Assembly (NCBI RefSeq): GCF_023343835.1
Contig: NC_064435.1
Location: forward strand, 39,642,603 to 39,706,602
Length of the DNA: 64,000 bases
Direction of reading: 5' to 3'
Origin: Lagopus muta
Taxonomy: Eukaryota; Chordata; Aves; Galliformes; Phasianidae
Shown here: positions 47,456 to 61,286 of the stretch, piece by piece
Layout of the letters: every line of letters begins with the position of its first letter
Numbering within the stretch: the stretch's first letter is position 1
Made by a program: the position numbers and the translations under genes
Notes under the pieces: generated by a model
Told to the model about the DNA's origin: nothing
What the model saw: the letters and a program-made list of their open reading frames with translations, nothing else
The model's database searches: none

Positions 47456-47800
47456 AAAAAAAAAAAAAAAAAAAAAAAAAAAACACTTGTAGGTTTGGAT
47501 AGAAGCCATTTCAGCATTGGACATTTTGCAATATGCTCTGGACTGAGGTCTGTTACATTAGATTTAGATATGACCAATTAGTTTTTTTTTTAAAAAAAAA
47601 AAAAGCCAGGCTTTTTTTTTTTGTCTTAATGTGTTCTTACAGAATGAATGTTTTCCAAGCAACAAACAAGCTTGCAATTATTATCTTCTTCTTCTAAAAA
47701 AAAAAAAAAAAATTCTCATGTCTCTACAAAAAAAAAAAAAAAGCTTTTTTCTGAAATAAGCATCTACCTGAGTTTAATAAAAAAAAAAAAGGTGGGGGGG
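47456..47800. repeat. Cluster of A and T homopolymers
   Basis: Within 345 bases there are A28 (47456-47483), T10-A13 (47582-47604), T11 (47612-47622), A18 (47696-47713), A14 (47729-47742) and A12 followed by GGTGGGGGGG (47779-47800). Confidence 0.95.
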
Positions 47801-48304
47801 AAGGTGAGAGAAACCCAGTTTTGCAATTCCTTTATGTATTTAGAGAGTAGCATTTGCTTTGAATCCCCTGAATGCATCTTGGAAATCTTTCAAGCATGGT
47901 CTGTGTGTTTACTGAGGAAGCACTGAGTAGTCCTTACAGTACCAGACATACTATCATTAGAGGGTTTAGACCTCTGGCAAATGAGGTATGCTGTCAGTAA
48001 TGTATCTGGAGTCAGTACTGTCAGCAAAGCACTTCTTTGTGCCCTAAAATTGAAGTACCCTAATAGAGCCCCTCAGACAAAAAACAAAAACAAGCAAAGC
48101 TTAGAGCTGCAGTAAGATTCTCAGGTCCTATCAATATTGCTCTAATGTTTTTTTGCAGGCTGCTCCTTAGAGTTCCCACTGCAGCTCTCGTGTATACCTG
48201 AGTAGACTGGGGTCTGCATGTCAGCAGTATGCCTCATCAGGGTCTTGAAGGAATAACCCATTTTGCACAATCATTGTCATGATGGGAGAAGAAAATGTAC
48301 TGAC

Positions 48305-48324
48305 TTTTTTTTTTTTTTTTTTTT
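48305..48324. repeat. Poly-T tract (20 T)
   Basis: An uninterrupted T run, about 500 bases downstream of the homopolymer cluster. Confidence 0.95.
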
Positions 48325-48693
48325 GCCAGAAGACTCATATTCTTTGCAAAACATATTCTTTTTTCTACCTGGGACAAATTTGTAGAAGCAGATTTACTGA
48401 GAAGAATTCTGACGCTTTCCTGGCAGTGATGCTTAGTGAAAGCAGTTAAATTTTTGCTGTAGATGAAATTTGTAAAAACTCATGAAAACAGTTTTTGAAC
48501 TCATCCCCTAAAGACAAGTCTAAACAGAAATGTCAGGATTATAATTTTTTTATTTACTTCAGGCACTGTGTTCAGTGTACACTCCTTACAGTTTAATAGT
48601 AAAATAAACTTATAAATAAAATAAATAGTAAATTAAATCTTCTTTTCACAGAAAAAGAACATGACTTTAACTGTTGCCTCTGATTTTTACCTT

Positions 48694-49383
48694 TCATGGA
48701 ATCATAAAATAGTTTGGGTTAGAAGGGATCTTAAAGAACGTCTATGTGTTGTGGGCAGGGACACCTTCCATTCTATAGGGTTGCTTATGGCTCCGTCCAA
48801 ACTGACTTTGAACACCTTCAGTAATGAGACATCCAAAGCTTCGCTCAGCAACCTGCATCAGTTCCTCACCATCCTCTGAGTAAAAAATGTCTTCCTAATG
48901 TATAATCTAAATCTACTGTGTTTTAGTTTGAAACCATTCCCCCTTGTCCTATCACAATACTTCTCTGTTCAACTTTTCCGCAAGCTCCCTTTAGATACTG
49001 GAAGGCCACAGGGAGATCTCAGAGCTTTCTCTTCTCCAAGCAAAACAACCCAGGTCCGTTAGCCTGTCTTTTTTGGAGAGATGCTCCACCCCTTTGATCA
49101 TCTTTGTGGCCCTACTCTGGACCCATTCCAACAGCTCCAATGCCCTTTCTGTGCTGGAGGACCCTGATCTGGATGCATTGTTCAAGATGCACCTCACAAG
49201 TGCAGAGCAAGGATGGACAATTACCCTTCCCTGCTGGCCACCCCTTTTCTGATGCAGCTCGGGATATATTTGGCCTTCTGGGCTGCACAAACAAACTGCT
49301 GGTTTGTATCCAGCTTTTTTCCACCTTTGCCTCTGCAAAGCAGCTCTCAATCCTTCCATCACCCAGTTTGTATTGATGTTTGA
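48694..49383 (-). mobile_element. CR1 LINE, antisense, old and diverged
   Basis: The + strand starts with the inverted 3' end (TCATGGAATCATAAAATAG, TTTGGGTTAGAAGGGATC). It continues through the 3' UTR and the ORF C-terminus (minus-strand LLEWVQSRATKMIKGVEHLS) to about 49,383. The order of blocks is complete, but substitutions and frame breaks are frequent, so it is an old insertion. Confidence 0.9.
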
Positions 49384-52300
49384 GGTTTTAAAATTGCCTG
49401 AACAGGATAGCTGTCATGTGACTTTATCAGGAGACAGTTTTGGTTTTAGTGTTTTCAAGTTGAAGTCTTCTCCAAAATCTGGCAAGAATGGACAAAAATG
49501 GCAGATATGCCTGTTTAGCCCAATTCCCCTGAAACAGGTAAAAGAGCGTCAAGAGTAAAGCTAAGGGCTTTACTCTTTACTGTCATGAGCTACAGATCAT
49601 TCTCTACCATCATTGGTAACAATGAAGGCTCACGATACAGAAACTGTTAGAGGAAATCAACAATATTTAGGGCTCTCTAGAGTAGCAGAAAACTCTGTGC
49701 TAAGAGGAGATCTAGACATGGTACAATCTGGTCATTTCTGCTATATAAACAAACTTTTGTATTTGTTTCAGTGAGTGCACCAGTTTCAGAGAAAGTTCAC
49801 AGGCAATTTTCATCGAATGAAGCAGCATCGAACGAAGCAGGGAGTTCAGGCTGTCATATCTGACAAAACTCACTTTCAGTGCAATGATTTTCATATACTC
49901 TGTCTCCTAAATGAACTTTGGATGCCTGTCATTTAATTTCTTCATGGTATAATCAGTTAAAAGCTGCTTCAGATGACAACTTAATGAAGGCTGATCTTGT
50001 GAAAACAGAACTGAACAAGGTGACAAGAAATTAGAATGCTATTCTTGGTTTCCTGCATTTTGTCTAATTCTGAGAAATTTGTTTAACCTTGCCAATCCTC
50101 ACCGTACTCTCTTTAAAGTATGGATAATGATACATGCCTATTCTACAGAGACCTGGGAAGATAATTATTTTTACATTGAAAAGCTGTGGGAATGAGAAGT
50201 ATCATTACTTCTCTCTTATTTAATTGTATTAAAATTATCCTTCAACTTCTGTTAGAATCTTTGGCATTAAACGTAACAGAAGTGGATAGAAGTAATGAAT
50301 GCCATGGTCCGTTATTTTCTCTATGGATGTAGGTGTTTGCATATGTGAGATGACTGGCAGATCTAGGACCTTTTAGAAATGTAGACCATATCTTCTGTTG
50401 AATAGAGGAAGAATCTCTACCAAATTCATATAACCTTTTGAGTTTACATTCTTCCCAGACAGTTCTGGGAGCTTTTGGTCTTTGCGAGCATTATGGTGCT
50501 GCTCTGGTATTTGCACTGTGAAGAGAAGTCATCTAAAAATAGGCTAAAAGAATCAGTTCCCCTAGCATTAATGTCCCAGTTGGAAGAATAACAGCAGTAG
50601 GGTGCCAACTAAACACAGATCTCTCTGCAAGATTTTAATAAACTTTCCTTACTATTGTGCTGACATAAATATTTCAAAGGTAGTTTTGTGTTTGTTTATT
50701 ATGAGTCAATTTTAAGATCTATCCAAGATTTCACTGAAAATTAGTAACAATTATGACTCATGTGACATATCTCCTCCCTTCTTTATGCTAAAGACCATGT
50801 TTCTCAAAGCAATTCTCATAAAATCAGAAGACATGTCAGCATGAAGATTACCACAGACATCAGAAGGTCAGAAGCCATTTGATCTGTTAAAAGACAACAC
50901 TGATAGCTGAGATACATGGGTGAGATGCAATAATAAAAATATATAATGATGTCCCTGACTTCAAGAATTGAAGTGTTACTGACCTTTGCAATATCACCAC
51001 CTTTGGGTGTTACTGGCTTCTACTTTAACAGAAATAAATTGTGTGTAAGAAGAATCCTTTAAATATCATTACATATTAGCCATAACGAAAAATGTTTACC
51101 AGAGTTCATTTTCATGTATATTTATAGGTTTTGATGTCTTCAAATGCAGTGATGTTGAGTAAGCTGGTTTAAAATTTCTGAATTTCAACCTGCTAATAAG
51201 TCAAATTTTATCATAGCATCCTTGGAAAGTAAATAGTATGCCTTCCTAGGAAGGCAATTAGCATTACTCGATTGCTGGGTCTTCACCTTTCCATGTTGAA
51301 TGAGGAGTGTGCTTCATTTATGTAACATTACAATCCCTGCGGCTCAGTCACAAATCCACGTGCTTATTAAAGCCTGGGTTCTCAGTATGATTCTGTTTTG
51401 AAATCTAGATTCTGAGATGTATGGTTTTGCTCCTCTGAAACAGCTGAGCTAGTTAAGCAAAGCCATACAAACACTACAACCATGTACTTGGTTTCTATTG
51501 CAGAAAAAAATGATTAACCTGTGATAAAAGAAATGGATTCTAATGCTTGAAGGGAATCAGTAAATGATTTAAACAGAGGTTCTGTTAGATTGTTCTTACA
51601 TCTTAATCACCAGGAGAAGGAAGAGCTACTGCTATTTTCTCTGATGATTCTTCCTGGCTACAGGCTAGAAAGTCAGAATAAAAGAAGGTAATGCATTGAC
51701 TTTATTAATGTCAATGATAATAAAGATAGTAGGAAAGGAAAAGCCACAAAAAGCCTTGGGGTCACGTAGCTAGGTGATCATGTAACAGCAACACACTGGT
51801 AAAATGCAAGGAATTGAAGCCACCCTGACAGTCAAGCTCTAGAGGGCCCAGAAGTTCTATATAGGAAACTTCACAGAAATTGTTAAAGATCTGGGATAAA
51901 GATGAATTGAGCTCTAAAGTTGCTTCTGTGCAATAACAGAAAAGAATAAAATGTAAGCTGGAATTAAAAAAAAAGCATAAAAATTGTTCAGAATTGCTTT
52001 TAGATCTTTACGATACATCTTTCATTGTGAATTACTAAAATCTGTTTCTACAAAATAAGATACTTCTACCATTTCCTCTACACAGCTGAGGTTCAGGAAA
52101 TAACTGCAATTCCTCAAGTCCTTTCATTTATTTATTTGTAATAAAAAGTATTCTTAAATCATCCTTTAAAGAAACTGGTGACGTTTTGGAAGGTAGAAGA
52201 CTATCATAAAATATATGAAGACAGTAGCCTTCAAATAAATATATTTTGATGTTAGAAGATGTGTTTGAACAAAGCAGCGTGTAATTAAATAGCCTTAGTT

Positions 52301-52389
52301 ATGTGGGTTTCTGGGGGAATGGTTGGCTTTGTTCTTTCATTAATTTTGTTCAGCTGTTTTTTTATACATGCATATAGTTTCACTTTTAA
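49384..52389. other. Non-coding stretch, no recognised element
   Basis: AT-rich, unique-looking sequence with few ORFs of any length. No repeat family is seen. Confidence 0.5.
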
Positions 52390-52587
52390 TCATAGAATCA
52401 TATGATTCTATATAGAATGGCTTGGGTTGGAAGGGACCTCAAGGATCATGAATTTCCAACCCCCCTGCCACATGCAGGGCCACTAACCTCCATATCTAAT
52501 ACTAGACCAGGCTGCCCAGGGACCCATCCACTCTGGCCTTGAACACCTCCAGGGACGGGGCATCCATCCACAACCTCTCTGGGCAAT
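52390..52587 (-). mobile_element. CR1 3' end fragment, antisense
   Basis: TCATAGAATCATATGATTC, GGCTTGGGTTGGAAGGGACC, 'GACCAGGCTGCCCAGGGACC' and CACCTCCAGGGACGGGGCAT appear in the order of an inverted CR1 3' UTR. It is truncated at about 52,587 (CTCTCTGGGCAATC). Confidence 0.92.
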
Positions 52588-55500
52588 CAAGACAAACATC
52601 ATTCATTGACTACAGTTAAGTCAATTCTGATACAATTTAAGTTTTTGTGTTTATTGCCACAGCTAGATTTCTTTGTAATCTACAGTATGCTTTTAGGTCT
52701 GTTTTTTCAATATGTGATATGTGAAGCACTAAAGCACCTCAAAAAATAGCTATATACAGACCTTAAAAAAGGAAGAGACAACAGAAATAATTAGTGGGTT
52801 TTCTCTAATATCAACTTCTTGTTGCCTATGCCTTATAAAATATTTTTACACAAATGTAGATTCTGACTGAGTATATCTTAGAAAAAGCAAAAAAAAATAC
52901 AGCAACAGAGTTTTTAAAAGTGCATTTCTTAGGGAAGAAAAAAGAGGCCTTTTTTCCTTGCCTTTTTTCTTGCTTCAATAGTGGAGAAGTAAGTGATAGA
53001 GAAGTTAACTTGGCACATAAAATGTATAATTATATTTTTAGCATATTGAAATTTCAATTGTTTCAGGATCAGATTCTGCAATTGCTATTATGTGTAGCCT
53101 AATACTAATGGAATACTTTTATACTGTTCTCAAGCTATACTGAAGACTTTCTTGCAACTGAAAGGCTCAACACACAGAATTAGAAGTATTACGTAGGCAT
53201 AAACTTAGTCTAAGATGTAGTCCCATTTATTCCAGGCTGCTGTTTTATTTGATGAGAAGTTCCAGCCTTTAGCAGATGAATTTTCACATTATCCAAAAAG
53301 ACAATCAAACAAATCTTCCTCTCTCAGACCTGTGTTTTTTTCAGTGAAGTTTTTCTTTTCATGTAATTGTATGAAAAGTTAAAGAGGGATTTAAGGACCT
53401 TCAATCCTTATGAAGGCGTATAATTGTTTTATTCCCAAATATTTGATTATTTAGTTTTTAACTCCTTTGGTAGAAAATTGAGAACTGTCAGGAATCAGGA
53501 TGGAACATGATTTAAAGGGTGGAGACTTAACATGCTTATTCAGACCTTCTAGAGTACAAAATGTTCATTCCTGTTATTACATGTAAGAATGAATTGGCTT
53601 CGACAGGATCTTTCACTAGCTAGCATCTTTCCCTTATTGCATACAGCTTAACTCAAGACTTGGCACAAACACAGGTTTGCTTACTTGACCTTGTCTTGAA
53701 CATTAAGATCCATGTGTTAGGCCAAATGAAACAAATGAGAAAAAAAATCACAAATTTACTTGTTACCACAGCAGATCATATGAAACAATCAGATTTTTGT
53801 TTGATGGACCTTTAATATGACTAAGCAGTACAATGTTAATCTTGTTAATATACACTGCACTAACATATTTACTGAAAAGTGTTGCCTGCCAAATGAAAAT
53901 GTGGAAGAGTTCTATTTGGGCTTGATACTTTGAAAAGCATAATATCAGGGCTGAGTGCACCAATTGGCCTTGGCAGGCCTGATGAGCCGCATCGGGGACC
54001 TCCACTCCCAGTTCTGTCCATGGTGCCAGGAGATCTACTTAAACTCAGGTTGCTCTACACTACTACCTCCATCTCTGTACTGTTTGGATTCCCTGGCTTC
54101 ACCTTGGCTCTGGCTTCTTGCTTTGCTTTTTTCTTGTGATTGCTGGGTTGCTTATAGTAGTGTTAGAAATGAAACTAGAGATGTGGATTTTTTGACACAT
54201 TAACAATATGCAGACAGCTTTTCTCATCTTTCCCACTTAAAAGTAGAATATAAGAAACAGATACCTAATGGATACTCTTAAGTGAATGGTATTACTTGAA
54301 AGACTCTTAAATTATTGCATGTAGGTTGGTTGATTATCCATGGAATTATGTATTGTTCCACATTTAATAAAATCAGGCAAAAATACAGGAAAGCTCCCAG
54401 CATCTGTTAATTTCAGAATAAAATTCAGCTATTAGTTAAGATGCAAAATATAGTAACTTCCTTCTAACTGACTCATTTAAGTGAAGCTCATAGACTATTT
54501 GGCTTCAAAGTATTAGTCATGATGAGTTATAATTTTCTCAGTTTAAGGGTTGTGTTGCTTGTAAAAAAATAGCATCATAAATTTAGCATAACACCCTCTT
54601 GATTTAAGCAAAGAATAACAAAAAAGTCTGTTGTTGACTCACTGTCACTTACAGCTAGATTAAAATCAATACAATTTCTTGGAGAATGTCTTGGGCTTGC
54701 AGTTTACAATCCATGAATAGGACAGAGGTGACACTTTCTGCTGAAATATTCATATTGTGTTGTACTAATATACTTCTGAGACAAGTTACAAAATGCTAAA
54801 GGAATGCTGAAGGAAGATGCATCTTTTCCCATTAGAGTCATGGAAAAAAAAAATGTAATTGAAGCAGGTGTTCATAATTCTTTTCTTAAATGGCTAAAAG
54901 ATCCCCATTTGTAAAATATCTACTGATGAGATACAGGACGAACACTAGTCTTGGTAACAATTTTTTTTACTTTTATTTTTTAACATTCGATTGTGTAACT
55001 GGATGTTATAGCGTGTCAACCATTCTCTGTATCAATGTGCTATGTTTATGAAAAAAATTTGGTTATATAATTATCAGAGATTCCAAGCCACTGGAACCCT
55101 TCCATTATGATGTTCTCAAATTTGCTCCTAACAGAAGAAGATGAAGGCCTGGGCAGTAAATTGGAAAAGTAACCTGAAGTAAGTTCATATAGTAAATAGA
55201 TCGTAAGAGAGATATCTTGAGGCCAATGGCAACAGATTCCAATTCATTTCAGACATTTTTATATTTCAGTTAAAAACTATGCGTATTTCTAGCACGTGCT
55301 TTCAATGTTTAAAAATATAAGCTGAGAATAACTTATGTTCTGGCAGCTGAAATTATTTCATACCCCTGGCTATGAGTCATTCTTTGCCAACACCCAGTAG
55401 CACTCCCAACATGACTGCTCCAGAACCTGAGAATACTAACACCAGCCTAGCAGAGGACTCCATGACAAGTGAAGAAAACATCTTGCACTCTCCCATCCAG

Positions 55501-56594
55501 ATGTATCATTTTGGCTAAATATCACTGCTATTCCTGCTTACTCAGGGCTGTTAAAAGAAAAAAGAAAAGGAAAAAAAAAAAAGAGTTTCTAAGTTTCTGC
55601 TATCATGTTTCCTTCTCGAATAGGACAGGTGATAGTTGTGATGGCTTACATGAAGTATGAGATTTGGGATGCATGGTAGATTTCAGACATCCCAAATAAA
55701 TGTATGTGACTAAAGACCCAGCACATTTTATTTGGAACTGATTCTATTTGCTTTAGAGGAGCACAATCACAATCCACAGAATGTGTAAGTGTTCAAAAGC
55801 TTAATGCAATTTATGTCTGAGAAGAGAGTATTTCAGAATCTACAGCCATGATAATTTCAGTTAAAAAAAAAAATACATACCTTTGGGACACATTATTCTG
55901 ATCTTAAATATGATCAACATACAACCACTTGTATCTAAGACTTATCCTGGGTTTGTGTATCCAAACTGCAGCAGGCCAAAGATGAAGAGACACTACAGCT
56001 TGCAAAATTATATCTCATCAGTCTTACAGGTAATATCTATCAAGTTTCATCTGTAAATGTGGCACCCTACAAATGTGACTAAACCACTTCCAGAGCCAGG
56101 TCACACAAGAAAGCAGTGTAGCTGCATTCCTGCTTCAGAGAACCTCATCAACAGCCTACAGAGCCAACCTGATCTTTTCCTAGGTGTGTAACTGGAGGTT
56201 ACAATATTGACATACAACTAGGCAGTCAGACAACTCCATTATAGCCTTACTGTCAGCGGGTTGGTGCTGCTTACACAGCTGAACAGACTCAACTTGGCTT
56301 TGGCACTTTGTGGAAGCTTCCTGGGAACTGGAGCACTACCTACTATAAATCACTGGAAACAGCATGGTAGTTGTTGGGATATATAAGAGAGCAACGGAAA
56401 AACAGAAGAGAGGCTGCAATATCTAGGAGAAAAGAATTAACACCTGATACATGTTAAAAGTACAATGAGCAGGCCAAACATTTAAGGTAAAATGAACTAT
56501 TTTTCAGAAGTGATTTCATTACTTTTCCTTCTGTAATTCCTCTTTGTAATTTTCTCGAGTGCAGTATTTTTAGTTTAGAGACACTATATTAATG
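52588..56594. other. Non-coding stretch, one GC-richer patch
   Basis: Mostly AT-rich and unrecognised. The patch at about 53,945-54,140 is GC-richer, contains CTACTTAAACTCAGG as a possible TATA-like region, and may be a fragment of an LTR or other repeat. I could not align it convincingly to anything else in the window. Confidence 0.4.
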
Positions 56595-56936
56595 TGGGAA
56601 TACTGTCAGTCTAGCTAAGCTTTTCTTTTAGGAGCACCTTAAAAATTAGCATATCTATCTAAACTGCTAAAAGAGAGATTACCCCATCGTTAACTAACCA
56701 CACATGAATGAGAGAGGTGGACAGAGACCTCACAACAACTGTAGACCTCACTCCAAGCACTTAGGCATAATGTACTCAAAACTTATATAAGGAATGTACC
56801 TTTGTTCTGTTGGGTGTGCACATTAAAAAGGAAATATTCTCTGGGCATCCGGGGCCTTATTTAAGAATGCCTGCTTCTTACTACCCACATTTGTTTCAAG
56901 GAGTTTTGTTTGGGTCGAGGTTTGTCTGGCAACAGG
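56595..56936 (+). mobile_element. Possible solo LTR, sense
   Basis: A candidate start TGTGGGAATACTG lies at about 56,595. A TATA-like TTATATAAGG (about 56,785) and TTATTTAAG (about 56,859) follow. The segment ends TTTGTCTGGCAACA, with the G/T-rich U5-like stretch (GAGTTTTGTTTGGGTCGAGG) before it. This order fits a retroviral LTR with TG...CA ends. The flanking bases do not form a target duplication and no proviral genes are seen. The call is tentative and the left end uncertain. Confidence 0.4.
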
Positions 56937-58501
56937 AAGACCAAATGTTTGAGACAGGAGAAAAACACTACAGGTCTTCTGCATTTCAGAGCACTCTTCC
57001 TGAAACGGGCTATGCCAGTGACTACACATGATACTGTCTGAGGTATGTGCTCACTGTATCTTCTTCCCAGAAATAATACATGCTATAGAGAACAGAGGAC
57101 AATATCTGAAAAGTGTAATTGCTACTTATACAGCACATGCTCTGTGTGCTCCACACTGTAAAATGATCAATCAAGGCTTGTCAAGAATGAAAATCCACAA
57201 AAATAAAAGAAGGCAATGAAATAAAATAATAGGGGAAAAAGTAAGAGCTCAGTGCACATAGTCTTTTATCTAGGATAAGGCATATGAAAAGAGAGCAACT
57301 GTAGTTTTAAAATGCTTGATAATTAAAGCTGAAACAAAAAACAGAGTAAGATTAGATTGAAGGAAGGAAGTCTAGCAAGGTTGGGGAAACTTGAAAAAAA
57401 TTAGTTACATGTAAAACAAATAAGAAACAGGATGTTGCACTTCATAAAGTTACACAAAGTTAAAAGATTTAAGCATAAAAAATATAACAGCTTTCAGTGT
57501 AGTTCATGGTATAAAGACACTTTATTTTGTGGACTAGAAGTAAAGCAGCAACTTCTGATCTTCAAATGAATCTAAATGTTCCACTAAGTGTGAAGTCAGA
57601 AATAAATGAACTCTTCTTATCCTACTTGCTGCTGTTGGTGAAGCTATTTGTTCAGAGTTCCTCAGCTGCAACGTTTTCAGTTTCTAATGGGTGTGCTACA
57701 TTAGCATGACACAAGAAATAGAGACTGCAACTACCATTAAGTGAAAACCGGTAGTCCTGCCATCACTTTTTTTTTTCCAGCTTCACTGATATAATAGCAC
57801 ATAATGGATGTTTTCAATCAGATAAAAGACAAAAGAAACAAAAACATTCGATTTTCAAGAGCGGGTAATGCTGAATCTTTCATAATTATTTCACTCGATT
57901 GACCACTAACAATTGAAGCTATTTGATGGAATACAAAATCTTAACATTTCCCTTGTTTAAAAATAACTTTCAATTTTTGTCTTTTTTTTTTGTTTAAATT
58001 ACATTGTTTATAAAATACGTTTATAAACAATATAAAATCATGTCACTCAAGTCAGTTCATCTAAATACATAGAGGATACCCAGGGATAAAGCTTTAAACA
58101 GAAATACAGCTCTATAGAACAGGTTATCTGGCTACATATCCATAGTATCTTAAATGAAACTCATATTCTATGTTCACTCATTACTTATTACTTTATCACT
58201 TTATTATCACTTCTTACTTTTTTGGGGATACTTCTTATGTGTGTTTTTCAGAACACATGACAACCCAATAGTAACTACATCCTGTTTTACTTTTCATATT
58301 TAAGCCTATGCCCTTCATGAAGTATTAGTTGAAATCTCAGGCACAAGTAACTTTTCATTAGAAAGAGATTTTAATTGTTTAGTTTTCAAGGCCAAAATCA
58401 ATTACTTCTTCCAACAGTAAATATCCATAATTAAAATCGTTCTGGGATTTGTTTCTATTTTTGTACTCTATGTCTTTTTCACTCATCTAGAAGAAAAGCA
58501 G
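56937..58501. other. Non-coding stretch, no recognised element
   Basis: AT-rich, unique-looking sequence that holds the 12-bp inverted repeat at 58,003. No gene or repeat family is recognised. Confidence 0.45.
58003..58031. repeat. Perfect 12-bp inverted repeat, AT-rich
   Basis: The arms ATTGTTTATAAA and TTTATAAACAAT are exact reverse complements around the loop ATACG. Each arm contains TGTTTA/TAAACA, a forkhead-type core. The context is AT-rich. Confidence 0.95.
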
Positions 58502-58732
58502 TAGATTTAGGATAGATAAAGGAATAAATTTTTGGAGTGGGGGTGGTGAGGCACTGGAATAGGTAACCTAGTGCTGTGGTTGATGCCCTCTGATCCTGGA
58601 AACTTTCAAGGCAAGGCTGGATCAGGCCCTGGGGGCAACCAGATCTAGTTGTGGTGTTCCTGTTCATTGCAGGGGAGTTGCACTAGATGGCTTTCAGAGG
58701 TGCCTTCCAATTTTGAGGATTCCATGATTCTA
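58502..58732 (+). mobile_element. CR1 3' end, sense, diverged
   Basis: GGTGGTGAGGCACTGGAATA, 'GCAAGGCTGGATCAGGCCCT', TGCACTAGATGGCTTTCAGA and the worn end TTCCATGATTCT are in CR1 3' order on the + strand. Confidence 0.88.
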
Positions 58733-60960
58733 AAAGCAAATGTAAATGTAAAAGCTAGAATGAAAAATCACTCTTTCAAAATGATAATGATTTGTAAGCT
58801 TTCAACATTGTCTAAAAATGCATACATGCATAATAATGTGACAAAAATGAACGGAAACATAGCTTAGATATAGGTTTTTTTTTTTTTTTTTAATATCCTT
58901 CTCCTTATATAGCCTTTCCATAGCTAAGCAAGGGAAAAAAGAAATCCTTAATTAGTATGGATATTACGTAAGAAATGCAACAGAACATTATAATGTTTTA
59001 ACCTTATTGAAATTTGAATGTATTGCAGAACATCAAAAATATTTTGAATATTTTTACAAAGCCAAGCTTTATAGGCCATTTTTGTTATCGAATATCCCTG
59101 AAAATAACATTTCAAGACAAAATACTCATTTTTATATACTTCCTGAGGCATATGAAAGTATTTAAAAACAATTATGCAGAACCATGGAACATAAAGTTGA
59201 ACCTGACTCAAGGCAAGCCACATTACATGTAATGATACATAAATGGTTTTTATGACTTGAAATGTGCACAAAAATAAAAGCATTGTGAACTACACATTAT
59301 TTGTTACTTTCATGCCAACAGCATTACATTCAAGGGATGCTATTTGCATCACTCTATTTTTAAGCTGTTTTCATTTTTACGAAGGCCAGCATGTAAAAGA
59401 GAAAGTTTTTTTCCTGTGGAAATGTGGTATTCAGTATACATAACTACTCAATACATATGGCAATCCTTATTTGGAATGGACTCTGAATTGCTGTGTATAT
59501 CTGATTTTCATTTCAATGTAGTAGCAGCTACATTTCTGTATTTAACCTTAATGATTACTCGTGGCAAATTTCAAATTTATCTGTAAAAATGGAAGTCTAA
59601 AGTACATGTATTTCTATTAGACATGAAAATGCTTTAACCTTTGCCAGCAGCACTGAATGAAGACAAACTAGATTCATTCACCTAGTTCATATTTTATTTG
59701 TATGATCACAAAAAAATAACAGAATTTCAAATTCTGAAAGAATAAGGAATGCTTGAATTTGAAAAAGTAAAAACAACAAATAAACACACAAAAACCCAGC
59801 CCAATCCACTTCCAATGATTATTGAAGTTTGAGGGGCATGTTAGCTTAAACAACCTGTTTTTTAAATAAAGGTGAAGGGATATTCTTAAATTAAGAAGTG
59901 CTTTACATGGGTTTTGAACTCAGTTAATTTGCACAGAACTTTGGCAGAGTCTGTCACATAATACTTAAGCTGACATATGTTTTTAGGAATGTTAACTTAC
60001 AGTCAAATGAAAAGAAAGGATATCCAGTTTATGCATGTGTCAAAATGAAAATGATGTGGCAATAAATACAATTTGCATCCAGATTCAAGCTATATACTGC
60101 AACAGAAAATATGTGCCTTACTTCTGTTTTGAAGATGGGTGACAGGAGTTAGTAGAATCGTATGTGCTCGAGTAGAATATTGTTAGGCTTGAATACTGAA
60201 TCTTTTTTTTTGAGCTTTGAAAGGGCAGAATGACCTTCCTAATTCAATGTTTATGCCCACTGTAAATGGAAAGAAAACAATATCAGTTCATGCCACGATA
60301 GTTTGAGAGAAAAAAAGTTATCAGAAAAAATCTTTAAAATCAAATGAACAAAACATAACCATAACTTCTGTCCTGAATGAATATTAAGTGCACTTTGACA
60401 AGTAAGATATCGGTTATACACAAGGAGATCTAGGAAGATGATGAAAAGAGAAGGAATGAAAAGCAGGAAACCTTCATGCACAGTAGGCAAGAGCCGATCA
60501 GTTACAGCAGTAACAAAATAGCTACTTGACCAACTAAAAATAAAGAATTATTTCTCATTCTTAGCAGAAACTCTCCCCAGTATATGTGTGCAATTGCCTC
60601 CACCTTAAACTGTAGCTATCTACAGCCACTATAGCAGGCATCAGCACTCCTCCCCTGCCCTCCAAGTGACATTCATCCCTGGCTGCTTACCAGCAACGTT
60701 TTTACCTAATTCATTTCTCGGGACTTTCACTTAGAAATCCTGTTCCACCAGCACTCAAACTTTGGCTAAAACTCAAACCCTTACACCTCTCCGCTGCATT
60801 TTGCAACGCTTAAACCACTCCAGATTAAAAAGTTTAAATGTCACCGAGTTACCAACGTTGCAACTTTAATTGTAGCGTCTGTACAGGTGTTTTTTATCTA
60901 GTAGCCTTAAATTTCTACAAACTGTATATTGTCTGTATATTGACTGGCACATCTGAGCTG
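58733..60960. other. Non-coding stretch upstream of the CpG island
   Basis: AT-rich to about 60.5 kb, with an 18-T run at 58,875-58,892. GC content then rises toward the island. Open frames here (72 to 111 codons) have no domain or splice support. Confidence 0.45.
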
Positions 60961-61259
60961 GATGCCCTCTCCCTGAGGATCGGGAGGCCCTTCCCAAGTG
61001 GGATCTGAGGAGGTGACACTCTCCCTCTGAGCTTGTCGCAGCAAGGTCAAAATCCTGTCGAATTAGCAGCCTCGGAGAAAGTGGAACGATGTCAGACGGG
61101 CATCATACATTTTGCACACTTTTACAAACATCAGGCCTAACAAGTTGTGCACCCCTTGCCCTCCCTGCGGGGCCGGCCGCTCCAGGACCCCCCTCCGCCC
61201 TCAGCGCCGTTCCTCCGCGTTCAGAAGCGTGCCTGCTTCCGACCCTCGGCCGCAGCGCG

Positions 61260-61286
61260 GACAGCGGTGACAGCGGCGACAGCGGC
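61260..61286. repeat. 9-bp tandem repeat x 3
   Basis: GACAGCGGT, GACAGCGGC and GACAGCGGC in tandem (DSG in one frame), inside the first candidate exon of the island. Confidence 0.9.

Larger units (their letters stand above)
42480..48693. other. Non-coding stretch with CpG-rich patch, exon candidate and homopolymers
   Basis: No repeat family or named gene. It contains a CpG-rich patch with a CTCF match (42.82-42.92 kb), poly-T at 43,536-43,559, a G10/A8 junction at 43,371-43,388, an exon candidate at 45,291 and a homopolymer cluster at 46.78-48.32 kb. Confidence 0.45.

Noticed and set aside
53945-54140. GC-richer patch as a third copy of the promoter-like repeat
   Set aside because: It shares general architecture (TATA-like CTTAAAC) with copies A and B, but I could not find matching blocks in the same order.
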